Source: Cristatella mucedo (lineage: Eukaryota > Bryozoa > Phylactolaemata > Cristatellidae). Taken from it: a stretch of DNA of 64,000 nt. This document shows positions 1 to 10,949 of the stretch, in pieces. The position numbers and the translations under genes are program-made. The stretch's first letter is position 1; every line of letters begins with the position of its first letter. A model generated the notes under the pieces. The model was given only the letters and a program-made list of their open reading frames with translations. It was not told the DNA's origin and ran no database searches. The DNA lies in contig WPIO01000007.1 in assembly GCA_009760855.2 (NCBI GenBank), positions 10,124,501-10,188,500 of the forward strand, read 5' to 3'.

Positions 1-346
1 GCGTGCGAGAGCGACGCACTGGCCGGTCGCGAAAGCGTGCGCCTTACCGTTTGCTAGCTGCGTCGCAAACACGAAGCCGAGAGCGGCGTAGCACAAAAGC
101 CTCGCAGACACGTGCAGCGCCGTCATGATGCGGCTTTTGGCGGCGCATACGGCTCGCGATGCAATGCTGCCTGAAGCGGACGAAGTCACGTGACACACTT
201 CGACCCCCTAGAGCATCGACCGGAAAACATTCGGTTGACTCTCGACCTTGGCGCTCCTTTATGCGGCGAATCGATACCAGTCGCAGATGGGCAAACAGGC
301 CGGCGGCCTGACAATGCGGATGACAGCGAAAGGCCACGGCCTAGTC

Positions 347-517
347 GCAGGGGCATCGCGCCAGAGTGCTTTGTTAGGCGCTTGCTTTTTTTGACCTCGG
401 TCCCGAAGTCGTGGGTTCGAATAATGCGGTGGGCGATCATTTATTGCCGCTGCAAGCGGTGCGATAGCCACGCAAGTCCTTCTGTCGCTATACAAAAGAG
501 GCTGTTATATCAGCTAG
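347..517 (+). mobile_element. SINE-1, tRNA-headed, nearly full length
   Basis: Polymerase III B-box-like GTGGGTTCGAATAATG near 410-427, then the body with TTATTGCCGCTGCAAGCGG, then the family tail CTATACAAAAGAGGCTGTTA and TCAGCTA. The A-box region is diverged. Confidence 0.75.
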
Positions 518-1056
518 GCGACACGAAACGGCGCTCACAGAGGTGCTAGTCCGACGGCCGACGCGAGACGAACGCCGATGAAGCTGGCGCATCGAAGCTG
601 GCGCCTCAAAGGAGCGCGGCTCGTGAGTCGAGGAGGCTGCACGTGGACGCGCGCAGCAGGCATTTCGAGCCTATTAGAGCACGGCACCAATAGCTAGAGC
701 AGCGAGAGCCTTAATAAAGCGAGTCCGCTCCGCGGCCGGCGTATGCTGCAATCTGTCCGGCCGCCGCCGCCGTGGGAGGGCTGTACGTGTTCCAGGATAT
801 GCCTTAGAGTACAGCTGACAGCTGGAAGCCCAGAGGACAAATGTCTGACTCCTCTTGCACGACTTGAACTTTTTATGCTGCCTAGCCATCGATTATGACA
901 AAACCTGTTGCTAGTCATTACAATTCTGGAACCGGAAATGACATCTCGGCATTCATAAACTAGCTCTAGTGGCGCTATACAAATGAAGTATTTTTTTAGC
1001 TGACGTAGCACGCCAACAATGTTTCACTAGCTTCTGAAAGAGCGCACTGGAATTAC

Positions 1057-1395
1057 ATGTGCACAGTGCAAAAATTCATTCTGACGTCGTCGATCAGCCA
1101 TCTCCTTAAACACAATTCAATGGCCATATCTAGCGATTCTTGCGATGCTGTAGCCGATGGTTTTTCTAGCTTCTTTTTCAGCAAGATGGACAAAATCCGA
1201 GAGGTCGCTTTCAAGGCAGTATCCTCCCTGGAATCTTCACCCTCTGTTCCTTGCAAACCATAAGGTCCTCCCTCAAGCCTTCTCTGGATGCCTTATCTTG
1301 AAGCTAGTTTCAACATATGTAAAGTGCCTAGTAAGAGATCTGGTTCTTTTAGTGCGCTATACAAATGTATTATTGTTAATAGTATTAGTATTACC
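1057..1395 (+). mobile_element. LINE-A fragment (linker region joined to 3' tail)
   Basis: Encodes DGFSSFFFSKMDKIRE, the linker between endonuclease and reverse transcriptase seen in L2/CR1-type LINEs. It then jumps to a LINE-A 3' end (AAGTGCCTAGTAAGAGAT, CGCTATACAAATGTATTATT). The reverse transcriptase between them is missing, so the copy is internally deleted or chimeric. Confidence 0.65.
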
Positions 1396-1399
1396 CAAA

Positions 1400-2800
1400 G
1401 TCTAAAGAGACTACTAGCCCTTTAACCCTCAGACCTAGAGTTATTCTTCTGATAGATTTACTGCTGCCCTGCATATCTAACGTAGTAAATGTATCTTTTA
1501 CCTTGGGCTCTATGCCAGGATCTCTCAATGAGGCTAGTGTCACGCCGCACATTAAAAAGTTGACACTAAACCATGAGAATTGTCTCCATATTGCCGTTTC
1601 TATCAATAGAAACAGGAGTAGCTGCAGGCTAGAAAAAACTCGTACATAGACAGTTAAACCCAGCATGTTCCAGTCAGGTTTCAGAGCGAATCATTCCACT
1701 AAGTCTGCGCTGGTTTGGATTTATGACGACCATTTCAGGAGTCTACTATTTCCGCTGTATTTCTCAGCACTTTTTTATACCGTTCAAGATTGAGCCCACG
1801 TGGAGCGCCGGTAGTCTCGCCCGGCCATCACGGGCAATCGCTTGGGTCCCAATTCAGTGAGAACTTGCTGAGCGTTGATGCCAACACGAACCAGTCATGC
1901 GAAAAACCTTTCAGATGTATACCGGGTACCACGGGTAGCTGCGCCTGACCACGTTCTTTTCGCATCCTACACTCTCCCTCTTACAGATGTAATCGGCATG
2001 CAGTCTTGAAAATTGGTCCAGCGGTTAAGGTGCTCGCCTCGACCAAGGTCTGGCTGAGATTGTGAGCTCGAGCCCCGAGGCATATGTGAAGCGTCTGAAT
2101 AGAGATTAATTTATTTTAGAGCGATATACAAATGAATTATATTATTATATAAATCTTCACTGTCTCAATTTTCAGGCTGATGAAAATCACCCGGAACTGC
2201 GATTCTGTCACGAAATACCGTACAGCACGTCAAACTCGGTTAAAATTCACTAGCGGCGTACTACAAGTAGTACTTGGATGACGGACAATTTTCTCAAATT
2301 TAATTACCATAAAACCAATGTACTGGTTAATAAATTGAAACGCATAGCCCTCAAAATGGGAAGGGTCAGCACATCAACTGTAGCGTCTGCATAGTCATCT
2401 AGATGTTACGTTCTAAAGTAGCCTTTTGCAAGATGACCAGTTCAGCTACGCCGGCTAGTCAGCCTGCTTTCAGCTACGCACAATTTCAATAATAATAATT
2501 TGGACTAGCGTAGGAAAGAATGCCACAGCCAAGACGGTCAAGCTTGCATACGTGGCATCCCGTCTAGGCTTCGATAACTCTGATTATTCGCCAGTTATTC
2601 CGCATGTGCAACAAGCCGCTTACAGTTGGTGCAAAACTCTGCAGCTAGGTTCGTCTGTCATGAGCGGCAAAGTTGCCACATCATAACACTTCTCGTTGAC
2701 CTGCACAGGCTCACAGTCAAGCAGTGCATCAAATTCAAGGTACTGTCACTCGCTTTAATGTCCCTTCATTCTCTCGCTCCTGCCTACCTATAAGAAGTGC
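1400..2800 (+). mobile_element. Old LINE-A copy, split by a SINE-2
   Basis: Near 1660-1770 it reads FQSGFRANHSTKSAL, the start of LINE-A reverse transcriptase. After the SINE-2 (2007-2153), pieces matching the FLKLN..KTN and ..VQNSAARLVC.. regions continue to about 2800. Many stops and frameshifts; long dead. Confidence 0.65.
2007..2153 (+). mobile_element. SINE-2 inserted in LINE-A
   Basis: tRNA-like head TGGTCCAGCGGTTAAGGTGC (A box), GAGCTCGAGCCCC (B-box region), then GCATATGTGAAGCGTCTGAA and a short AT-rich tail. The 3' part is the LINE-A-like hairpin. Confidence 0.75.
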
Positions 2801-3399
2801 TCCCCTAGTCTAGGTGAATCCACTAGGCAAGGCTAGGCGCGCCTTCACGCTAGCAGCCCCTGATAACTGCCTCAAGAGGGTGAAGAATAATCGTTTCGCC
2901 TACGGAGAGTCTTTTTAGGCATTCATTGCTCTAGTGGTGCCATGTAAAAACAAATTTCGGCTTCGGCTACGTCTAAAGATGCACTTTACCACTTCAGGCT
3001 CCGGGGTCCGGGAAGTCCTCAATTATTTTCCGTCCTAAAATGAGGCAGTTGTAAAGTAAATGCAGGAATTGAGCGTCGGAAGCCCGCTTTCACATCCGGA
3101 GGTCAGCCAGATATACCTGTCCCTTGTAGAACGAAGGCTGGCGAAAGTACGAGAGCTCCACTCGGGCGGGGCCAGAGCGCCGACGCTGCATCTCGATATC
3201 TTTGGGTCTACATGGACGGATTGCTATGACCGCAAACTGCCTTTCAAATATCGCAAGTCAACCAGCCAAGAACGATGTGACACATCCTTCTCTCGTGCTT
3301 GCACCGCTGCATCCCTTCTCGACGTTCCATGTTGCGTGAAATTCCGCTAATGCTTTTAGTAGCATATCTTCAGTTTGCCCATGCCGCGAAGAAAGCGGC

Positions 3400-3790
3400 A
3401 TGAGATGTTCGAGAGCCAGAGCAAAAGATCCAGAGCAAGAGCCAGAGCAAAAGATCCAGAGCAAGAGCCAGAGCAAAAGATCCAGAGCCAGAGCCAGAGC
3501 AAAAGATCCAGAGCAAGAGCCAGAGCAAAAGATCCAGAGCAAGAGCCAGAGCAAAAGATCCAGAGCAAAAGATCCAGAGCAAGAGCCAGAGCAAAAGATC
3601 CAGAGCCAGAGCCAGAGCAAAAGATCCAGAGCCAGAGCCAGAGCAAAAGATCCAGAGCAAGAGCCAGAGCAAAAGATCCAGAGCAAGAGCCAGTGCAAAA
3701 GATCCAGAGTAAGAGCCAGTGCAAAAGATCCAGAGCAAGAGCCAGAGCAAAAGATCCACAGCAAGAGCCAGAGAAATAGAGCCACAGCCA
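3400..3790 (+). repeat. 26-bp minisatellite
   Basis: About 14 units of AAGAGCCAGAGC plus AAAAGATCCAGAGC (26 bp), some units shortened by deletion of one half. The unit contains no stop in any frame on either strand and 26 is not a multiple of 3, so long overlapping open frames (Arg/Lys/Glu/Gln-rich on plus, Leu/Trp/Ser-rich on minus) arise without coding. Confidence 0.9.
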
Positions 3791-4749
3791 GAGTAAGGAA
3801 GTCGGAGCAAAAACGTCTACCTTAATTCGAAAAAAGTTTTCGTGAATACGACTTGTATATGCTAACGAGGCAAGCGTCTGGAGTACGAATGTCTTCCTTT
3901 AATTCTCGTACCGCATTTTATCTCACTATATTTTTCGCTCAAAATTACATACACTATCGTGGTAAATTATAGTTTAAAGGTCCTTCTCAAGCTACTTCAA
4001 ATCAAACAGCGTGAATAGGCCGTGATTCATGGCCTTAAGAGTAATGTTGAAATACGCCTGGATTTGCAATTGCATTCGTCTCATCCAATTAGCGCCATTG
4101 AGTGCATCTGTGTGAAAGCATTTTTTCTGCAAACGTACTAGCAGTTTTAAATATCTTTAAGCGTAGCTAATTCGCGGCTCTCATAAATCATTGATGCATT
4201 TTGCAACCATTCTTGTTGCCCGTCCTTTACTTTTGCGATGCTATACTTCAATTCAGTCGCATATGTATAATTCTATAGTTCTTCTACTTCGTCTGCATGT
4301 ATGCCAGAATCCACTACCGAGCATCTTCCTAACTCTTTCCATGCAAGCATGGTGTCCAGTAATCCCAACTGTGACTTAGCTCTGAGCAGAGCTGCTATCC
4401 AAATTCTTCGTAGGTTAGATAGAACGGATCGGCGCTCCATTCCCTCACTGCAGTCCCTGCCGGATAACAGCAGTACCTGATATCTCTGCCATTATTCTCT
4501 CCTCTCACGCCTGTCTCCGTCGAAATCGTCTCTAAACTTGCCTCTAAGGCTACAAAGACCGTCAGCTCCCAGGATTCTGTTCAAGACGGTCCACCATACG
4601 AAGTGGAAAGACCAGTTGCTGCCCACAATACAAAGTTTTGTAATAATGTTCGTGGCCGCCGGAGAAGTTTCTTTTCGCTGACAGTAGATTTTCTGGCGAT
4701 TTATTAAATGTCAATCCTCGATCATGAGAAAGTAAGTAACATTTTTTCA

Positions 4750-4912
4750 TTAACGTAACATACCTCCACCAACCCTAACCATGTTATTCTTGTTGTTTAT
4801 CGAGCGTGATACCACTAACCAGTCGATCGAGCTTCATTTGCAGCAAATGTAAAGTGCCTAGAGAGAGTTTGAGTTCTCTGAGGGCGCTATATTAAATGCA
4901 TTATTATTATTA
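4750..4912 (+). mobile_element. LINE-A 3' end only
   Basis: Ends with the hairpin (AAAGTGCCTAGAGAGAG ... GAGGGCGCTATA) and (ATT)n. It is extremely 5'-truncated and abuts the 3' end of a LINE-B in the opposite orientation at 4913. Confidence 0.75.
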
Positions 4913-5995
4913 TCCGTCTGTAACTCCACAAATTCACAAAGACTAAGTGGGTATTACGCAGGACAGTTTTATATGTCGCACTCAAAGCCTAAGTGGCTTT
5001 CTGTGCGCATACAATAGCCAACAGGACCTTATATCCCGAAACGACGAGGCAGTGCCAAGCATAGCTGATTCAGAAGTGCAGTTACGGCAGTGAGTAGCAT
5101 TAAAGAAGCTGCCCAGAAAGGCTAGTAAGGATGTAATACAGTCGGACACAGGAGAGTGGATGTCTTGGTGCAAGAACTGCGGAACTGAGCTCCACAATCT
5201 AGGACCTACAGAGCAAAAGCTTCTGTCGCCAACGGTCCTAAGAGGAAGAATTAAACAGCTAATTTACTGTCCGTTGACAACGTCATTGCACGATGAGGCT
5301 GAAACTGGTGCAGCAGTTCAGCTTAGTAGGAAGGAACCAAGCCGCGGCGGGCATTGTGGGTCAGCGTATGAGCTTTACTCGGTTTCCAGCGTAAGAGCTT
5401 TACTTTGTTGATCAACCGGGAGCTATTCAAGCTCCTTCAGAATAGGAGACACACCGTCAAACCCCGAAGATTTATTAACTAGCCTTGCAGCCATATTTAT
5501 CACTAGCTGAAGTGGCCTAGTTGATTTTTTAGGTAGCCCAGTCAAAAGGGAATCACAATATTCTAGCCGAAACAGAACCAGGAAGCTAGTCTAACTTTTT
5601 GCCATTCGCCGTATTAGACGGCCCCCAATTTCAGATAGGGACCGGACGTAGTGAAAACCTGTGGAGGTAGACTTCTAAACAAAACTTTCAAAATTTAGGT
5701 GGCTGTCAAAAACGAACCTAAATATCGAGCACGCGGCGACGGTCTCAAAACAGCATCACCTGTTAGAAGACCAAAGTATTCTAGTCCAGCCAAATACTTG
5801 AAATGTCCTATTAGTAGCAGATTCGTTGTATCGTGGTTTAGCTTAAGGAAATTTGTCAACGGCCAAAATCGAATGTCCGCAGAACAAGCATCCGGTTCAC
5901 CAATCGTTAGAGCAGATTCTGTCTTCTTTTTAAAGGACAAATACAGCTGCGTATCGTCGGCGTGGAAGTAGCAGCCGATTCCGTGATCCCGAATC
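4913..5995 (-). mobile_element. LINE-B copy, 5'-truncated
   Basis: Starts (3' end) with the LINE-B terminus CCGTCTGTAACTCCACA in reverse. Reading the minus strand, 5997-5700 encodes a decayed reverse-transcriptase piece with FHADDTQLYLS (catalytic YADD, here HADD) and NFLKLNHDTTNLLLIGH. Frameshifts and stops are common. Broken at about 6000 by LINE-A. Confidence 0.75.
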
Positions 5996-6000
5996 ATTTT

Positions 6001-6655
6001 CTTCTATGCGGATGACACTCAGTTGTACCTTTGCTTTCATTCCTCCCAGCCTTCGAGCACCTCAAATTCTCTAAACTCACTTGCTGCATGCATTGATGAC
6101 ATCCGCACATGGATGGCAGCACATTTTCTAAAACTAAACGATGATAAAACTAACTTACTAGTTATGGGCAAACCCAGTGTGATTCAGAAATTGGAAAGGC
6201 TGACGCTCAAATTTGGCTCTGCCAGCATATCTCCAGTTGAATCAGCTCGAAATCTAGGTGTCATATTCCAAAGCGACCTCTCGTTAGACGACCATATCAT
6301 CTCCACAGTCAAATCAGCCTATTTTCAGCTTCATAACATTGCTAAAATTAGGGCTTGTTTAGATAAGGATACCACGTCCAAGTTGGTCCATGCATTCGTG
6401 ACATCTCGTCTCGACTTCTGCAACTCACTGCTTACTGGCCTACCAGCAGGTGCGATCAGGCGATTGCAGCTGGTGCAAAACTCCGCAGCTAGGCTTGTCT
6501 GTCGTGAGCGTCGCAGTTGCCACATTACACCACTTCTCGCCGACCTGCACTGGCTACCAGTGAGGCAACGGATTGACTTATCGCTAACTTTTAGGTCACT
6601 TCAATGTCGTCATCAAACCCAATCTTTGCTTTCATTCCTACGCCGAAAATACCCA
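6001..6655 (+). mobile_element. Recent LINE-A reverse-transcriptase fragment, both ends truncated
   Basis: Begins in the catalytic motif FYADDTQLYLC and stays open through FLKLNDDKTNLLVMG, GVIFQSDLSLDDHI and QLVQNSAARLVCRERRSC. It loses similarity near 6655, just before an opposite LINE-A end. Nearly identical to the copy at 20.6-22.1 kb. Confidence 0.85.
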
Positions 6656-6668
6656 GAACTTTCAGTCC

Positions 6669-6950
6669 TTAATAATAATAATAATAATAATAAAAATGCA
6701 CTTGATAAAGCACCCTCAGAGAACTCAATCTCTCTCTAGGCGCTTTACATTTGCTGCAAAGGAAAATGCAATTGAATGGTAAGTAATACCTCGCTTCATA
6801 AACAAACAAAATAAATAACATGGTTAGTGGCAGCATGCACAGTGTCAGCACGCACAAGCACATGAAGGACGAATCGCAGGGACCCACTAAATGCTGTCCT
6901 AAATAGGTGCGTTTCAAGTTATTTTTAAATGTGGTCAGGTCCTTCGGCCG
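6669..6950 (-). mobile_element. LINE-A 3' end, minus strand
   Basis: (AAT)n at 6669-6692, then the reversed hairpin and 3' untranslated region, to about the end of the reverse-transcriptase frame (TTTAAATGTGGTCAGGTC). It abuts the plus-strand fragment before it. Confidence 0.8.
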
Positions 6951-6999
6951 ATCTCAGGCTTGCTCCTCATGCGACTCATTAAATTCTCTTGCATCTTGC

Positions 7000-7771
7000 T
7001 TCGAAGATATTTGCTTTTGAATCTTGAATAATTCTCTGAACCTTAGTGGTAATAAAAGCAACATAATAGTTATGGGCAAACTTAGTGCCTCTGGCAAGTT
7101 GGAAAACCGCCTCCTCGATGTTGGTTCATCTAACAGTGCTCGATGACGTCTGCCCATAATCTAGGCGTCCAATTCCAAAACGGCTTTTCACTAAATCACA
7201 CCACTTCTCGCCGACCTGCACTGGCTACCAGTCAAGCAACGGATTGACTTCAAGGTTTTGTCGCTCACTCTTAGGTCACTTTATTCTTTGGCTCCAGCCT
7301 ATCTTTCAGATCTAATTCCCCACCAGGCCAAGCATCGTACCACCCGCTTTTCGGAATCCAACAGTCTACAAATACCTCGTACAAACCTCAAATCCTTTGG
7401 AGACCGTTCATTTAGTTCGTATGCTCTCAAAGCCTGGAACTCACTACCCTTGCGTCAGAACATCCCCTGACTTGACCACATTTAAAAAGAACTTAAAATA
7501 CACACCTATTTAGGACAGCATTTAGTGGGTCCCTGTGATTCGTCCTTAATGGGCTTATGCGTGCTGACACTGTGCATGCTGCTACTAGCCACATTTGCAT
7601 GCTGACCCTGTGCATGTCACCCCTAACCATGTTATTCATGTTGTTTGTTTATCAAGCATGATATTACTCACCATTCAATTGCATTTCCCTTTGCAGCAAA
7701 TGTGAAGCGCCTAGAAAGAGACTGAGTTCTCTGAGGGCGCTTTATCAAGTGCAATATTATTATTATTAGAT
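7000..7771 (+). mobile_element. LINE-A C-terminal part and 3' end (probably two copies)
   Basis: 7035-7190 is a decayed piece (IVMGKLSASGKLE). From 7196 the copy is fresh: [45 protein letters not shown], then the 3' untranslated region, hairpin and (ATT)n at 7758-7770. The jump at about 7195 marks a junction of two copies or a deletion. Confidence 0.8.
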
Positions 7772-7774
7772 AAG

Positions 7775-8645
7775 CAAGTATCCTCTACTGTCAAGTCGGC
7801 CTACTATTAGAAAAGAAAAAGCGCTAAAATCAAGGCCTGCGTAGATAACAGTCTAACATAACAGCCTAACTAGTTTACACATGTTTGACATCGCGTCCCG
7901 TTAACTCCGATTCCCCTTATATCGGTCTACACCCTAAATTGACTGCAAGAGGAGCACAACTCAGCAGCTCGTGTGATCTGTCGTCAACAGTATAGTTTAC
8001 ATATAATATTAACTTCTAGCTGAGCTTCAATGACTCCCTATCAAGCGTCGAATTGATTTCAACATCTTCTGTCTGCCTAACAGATTGCTTCATTCGCTTG
8101 AACCAGCCTTGCATTCCAACCTGCTTGGTCTTCCAGCACCAACCGCTTATCAGTAACTAGTAACTTTGCAGTCCATCCACCGCATCAACATTTTTTGGCA
8201 ATCGAACCTTCAGCTCTCATGCCATGAAAGTCTGGAACTCGCTTCTGGCTACACTTAGTGGTAATATAACAATTGCGTTAAATAACGTTGTTTCATGTAA
8301 GTCTCAGCTAAAGACGCATCTGCTCCTGGCAGCTCTTTCCTTCACCCCAGTGAGCATTTCTTTATGCACGTTGTGATATTTTCTAGATTTCATACACTCG
8401 AATAATGCATGTCACTCGACAGAGGTCAAACCAACCAGTGGCTATGAGTGCATTTCTGTTTGCTCTTGCTTGCAGGCCAAAGCACGCTATAGATTGCTTT
8501 CGCGCCGTCCATGTCACTAAGTCTCGGTTGTTGTTTTTTTTACGTGAGCTTTAAAACGCCTGCATACATAATTAGTTCTCTGGGCGTATTATACAGATGA
8601 TCTATTGCTGTTATTTTTTATTATTATAATTATTAGTATTATGAA
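7775..8645 (+). mobile_element. Old LINE-A copy
   Basis: Fragments such as SSTVKSAYY and the TCCCTATCAAGCGTCGAATT region match the C-terminal reverse-transcriptase part. It ends near TTATTATAATTATTAGTATTA. Heavily mutated. Confidence 0.6.
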
Positions 8646-9560
8646 TGTATATAGATATCCCATCAAAGCCTCGTTTGCATTAATTTCTAACCTCGCCGGT
8701 GGCCTTTTGTGATGTTTGAAAGTAGCAAGAATTAAGATCTTGTCTCGTGGGCTCGATAAATCTTTTTTTAGAGCTAAGACAAGGAGCTTATCCGCATTAG
8801 ATTACGTAAAATAAAAGAATTTAAGTTTACACACGAAAGCCCGTAAGAATATCTATTAGCAAATTTTAACTTTGTCAGAGTCCCTTCAGATGTTTGCAGC
8901 CCGCCTTGTAAGCAGCCTGCAACCTCAATGCAGTGCACTCGGTTAGCTAAGGAGCTACAGCCCCGTGAGTCTGACTGGATTGGCAGACAGAATCGCATTG
9001 GAAAAAGGAAACCGGTTTTCTTTAGGCTCGTTAAGCTGCGGCGGCAGGGAAAAGACGTTGCGTCACCACACTTCCTGAAAATTTTGGTTACGTCTTTTCG
9101 AGGTCAATATTTAGGCAGCCGGTAAAAATCGCTGCTTATGGGCCTGCTGCACACCGCCGTTGCTTCAAATGTTTGAAATATATGGTATCGGAAGTATTGG
9201 ATAATGGCTGAGGAGTCTTAAAAGTCGTCTTGTGCCAGTCATTTCGCTTGCAACTCGGATGGTTAATGGTGAACATGAACGACGTAGTTCTGTATTTGCA
9301 TGTGTGGGTTTTGTATAGAGCGCAATATTGAGTCTTTGACCGCTGAAGTAGCTGCCTGCTATGCCAAACTTTGAAATTCAGAAAAGTCCTCTGCTGAAAT
9401 TTTATGAATTTTAATGCCATGCTTAACTAAACCTAAGCAAGTCGACCAAGAGTATTGTTCTGACCTTGGAAAAATTACGAGCATACGTTCAGTTCATGGA
9501 TTACACGAGGCGTTGATGGCGGCAGAGCATCTTAAGCTCAGCATTCAGAAGTAGTACTAG
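8646..9560. other. Unassigned stretch
   Basis: I see no convincing gene, SINE or LINE here. The open frames are short and show no family signature. Confidence 0.4.
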
Positions 9561-9570
9561 CTTTGATAGT

Positions 9571-9894
9571 ATGGATACGATTACAAGGCAAAGTACGGCC
9601 GAAAGTCAGACGCAAAAGTCAGAAATATCTACGGCGAATATCCTCGCTAATCAGCATTCTGTTGATAATACTGCTGAGAAAACTGCGAAGATGGAACAAG
9701 TGCGAGCGCGATGGCAGCAGAATTGAAGTTGCTGCTATTAATCTAGAAGATTTAGGGGATTCTGTGGTGACCATTGTAGCACAGGTCCACGCCTTAGTAG
9801 AGCCTCTGCGCGTTGAAATCGGAAAAACGCGGTATTCGGCTTTCAAAGCCAGAGAATTTGATTTAGAAAGAGAACATGAAAATAGCTGCCGATA
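9571..9894 (+). pseudogene. Coding-like segment with one frameshift, unrecognised
   Basis: An ATG frame (MDTITRQSTAESQTQKSEIS) stays open for 51 codons to about 9724. A one-base shift then leads into a second open stretch, IEVAAINLEDLGDSVVTIVA to EFDLEREHENSC, ending at 9894. Composition is hydrophilic and helix-prone. It could be a decayed retroelement or host gene fragment, or chance. No family recognised. Confidence 0.25.
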
Positions 9895-9994
9895 ACGTCC
9901 AGTCTGCGGTACGGCTGCGTTGACTAAAAATGTGAAAACGAACTGGACGCTCCTACTATGCCGGTTATAGTCAATGTGCAACCTATGACTGCCG

Positions 9995-10098
9995 TAAGTT
10001 GCGTATCACTTTGCAGCAAATGTAAAGCGCCTAGAAAGAGATTAAGTTCTCTGAGGGCGCTTTATCAAGTGCAATATTATTATTATTATTATTATTAA
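9995..10098 (+). mobile_element. LINE-A tail only
   Basis: About 80 bases of 3' end (GCAGCAAATGTAAAGCGCC, hairpin) plus (ATT)n. Sequence equals the 3' end of the young copy at 20.6 kb. Confidence 0.85.
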
Positions 10099-10284
10099 GT
10101 TGCTTCTACACTGCTACTCTACACAAACGGATGAGGTTACGGACTCTAATCTTGTACAAGCAGCTTTAATGATCTACGAGTATATTTATTCGGGTCTCTT
10201 CACTACGAGTAATGTGACTGTTCCTAACTCTAGTCACGCGCTGTATGAGACTTCATGTTTTTGTAATGATGAGCAAAACAGCGG

Positions 10285-10345
10285 ATAAAGTTCTTACGCC
10301 GACACACTAGGCCTGCCACGAGTTGGCTTTTTCCTACCTAGAAAC
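10285..10345 (+). mobile_element. LINE-B fragment
   Basis: AGTTCTTACGCCGACACAC and CTAGGCCTGCCACG match the LINE-B stretch at 35910-35960 (GTTCTTACGCCGACCCACAA). Too short to say more. Confidence 0.5.
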
Positions 10346-10945
10346 CAAGCGCTACTAGCGTCTCTTGTCCGTTGCATAATTCTCTTCATAAAATCAAAGT
10401 TCTTGCGAAAATTGTTTACGAAAACCGAGGAGACCTGTCTAAAGCTAATCTGTCTGTTGTTAGGCCGTAGCGCGTAAGAAATAGCGTGCTCATTAACATT
10501 TAAATGCTTGCTGCTTGGAACTGGGTCACACTAACCTGCGCTGGCGGCAGCTTTAGATACACAGATTGCTAGCAACTTGCTTATTAGTTATGGTCGTGCG
10601 CACTTATTGTCGCTCCGTCATCGTCGTTCACGTGCATTCCTAGATGCGATTGCTCTCGCAAGGTCCGCGAATTATGCATTTACAAAAGAAATGTGCCCCG
10701 AAGACGATGCGGGGGTCGCGACCGAAGGCCCAGCCTATTCGGTATTCCTAGCATGGTCTCAAACCACTCAGCGAGATCTTCCTTCGGCGTTGCTGTGAAT
10801 GTCTTTTTAACTTAGTGGTCATCAAGCCTGTTATAACTCTGTCGGCCCAACTTGCGCTTGTTTTTGGAATCCTCGCTCAATGTGCAATAAACTTCTTTAC
10901 TAAGCAACTTAATTTCTGAAAAAGGCCTCGGACTGCTCGCCTTGA
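10345..10945. other. Unassigned stretch
   Basis: No gene, SINE or LINE recognised between a LINE-B scrap and an old LINE-A copy. Confidence 0.35.
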
Positions 10946-10949
10946 AAGA

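Noticed and set aside
3258-3825. Long open frames over the minisatellite as a repetitive protein gene
   Set aside because: Open in several frames on both strands because the 26-bp unit has no stops; no start context, signal or splice evidence.
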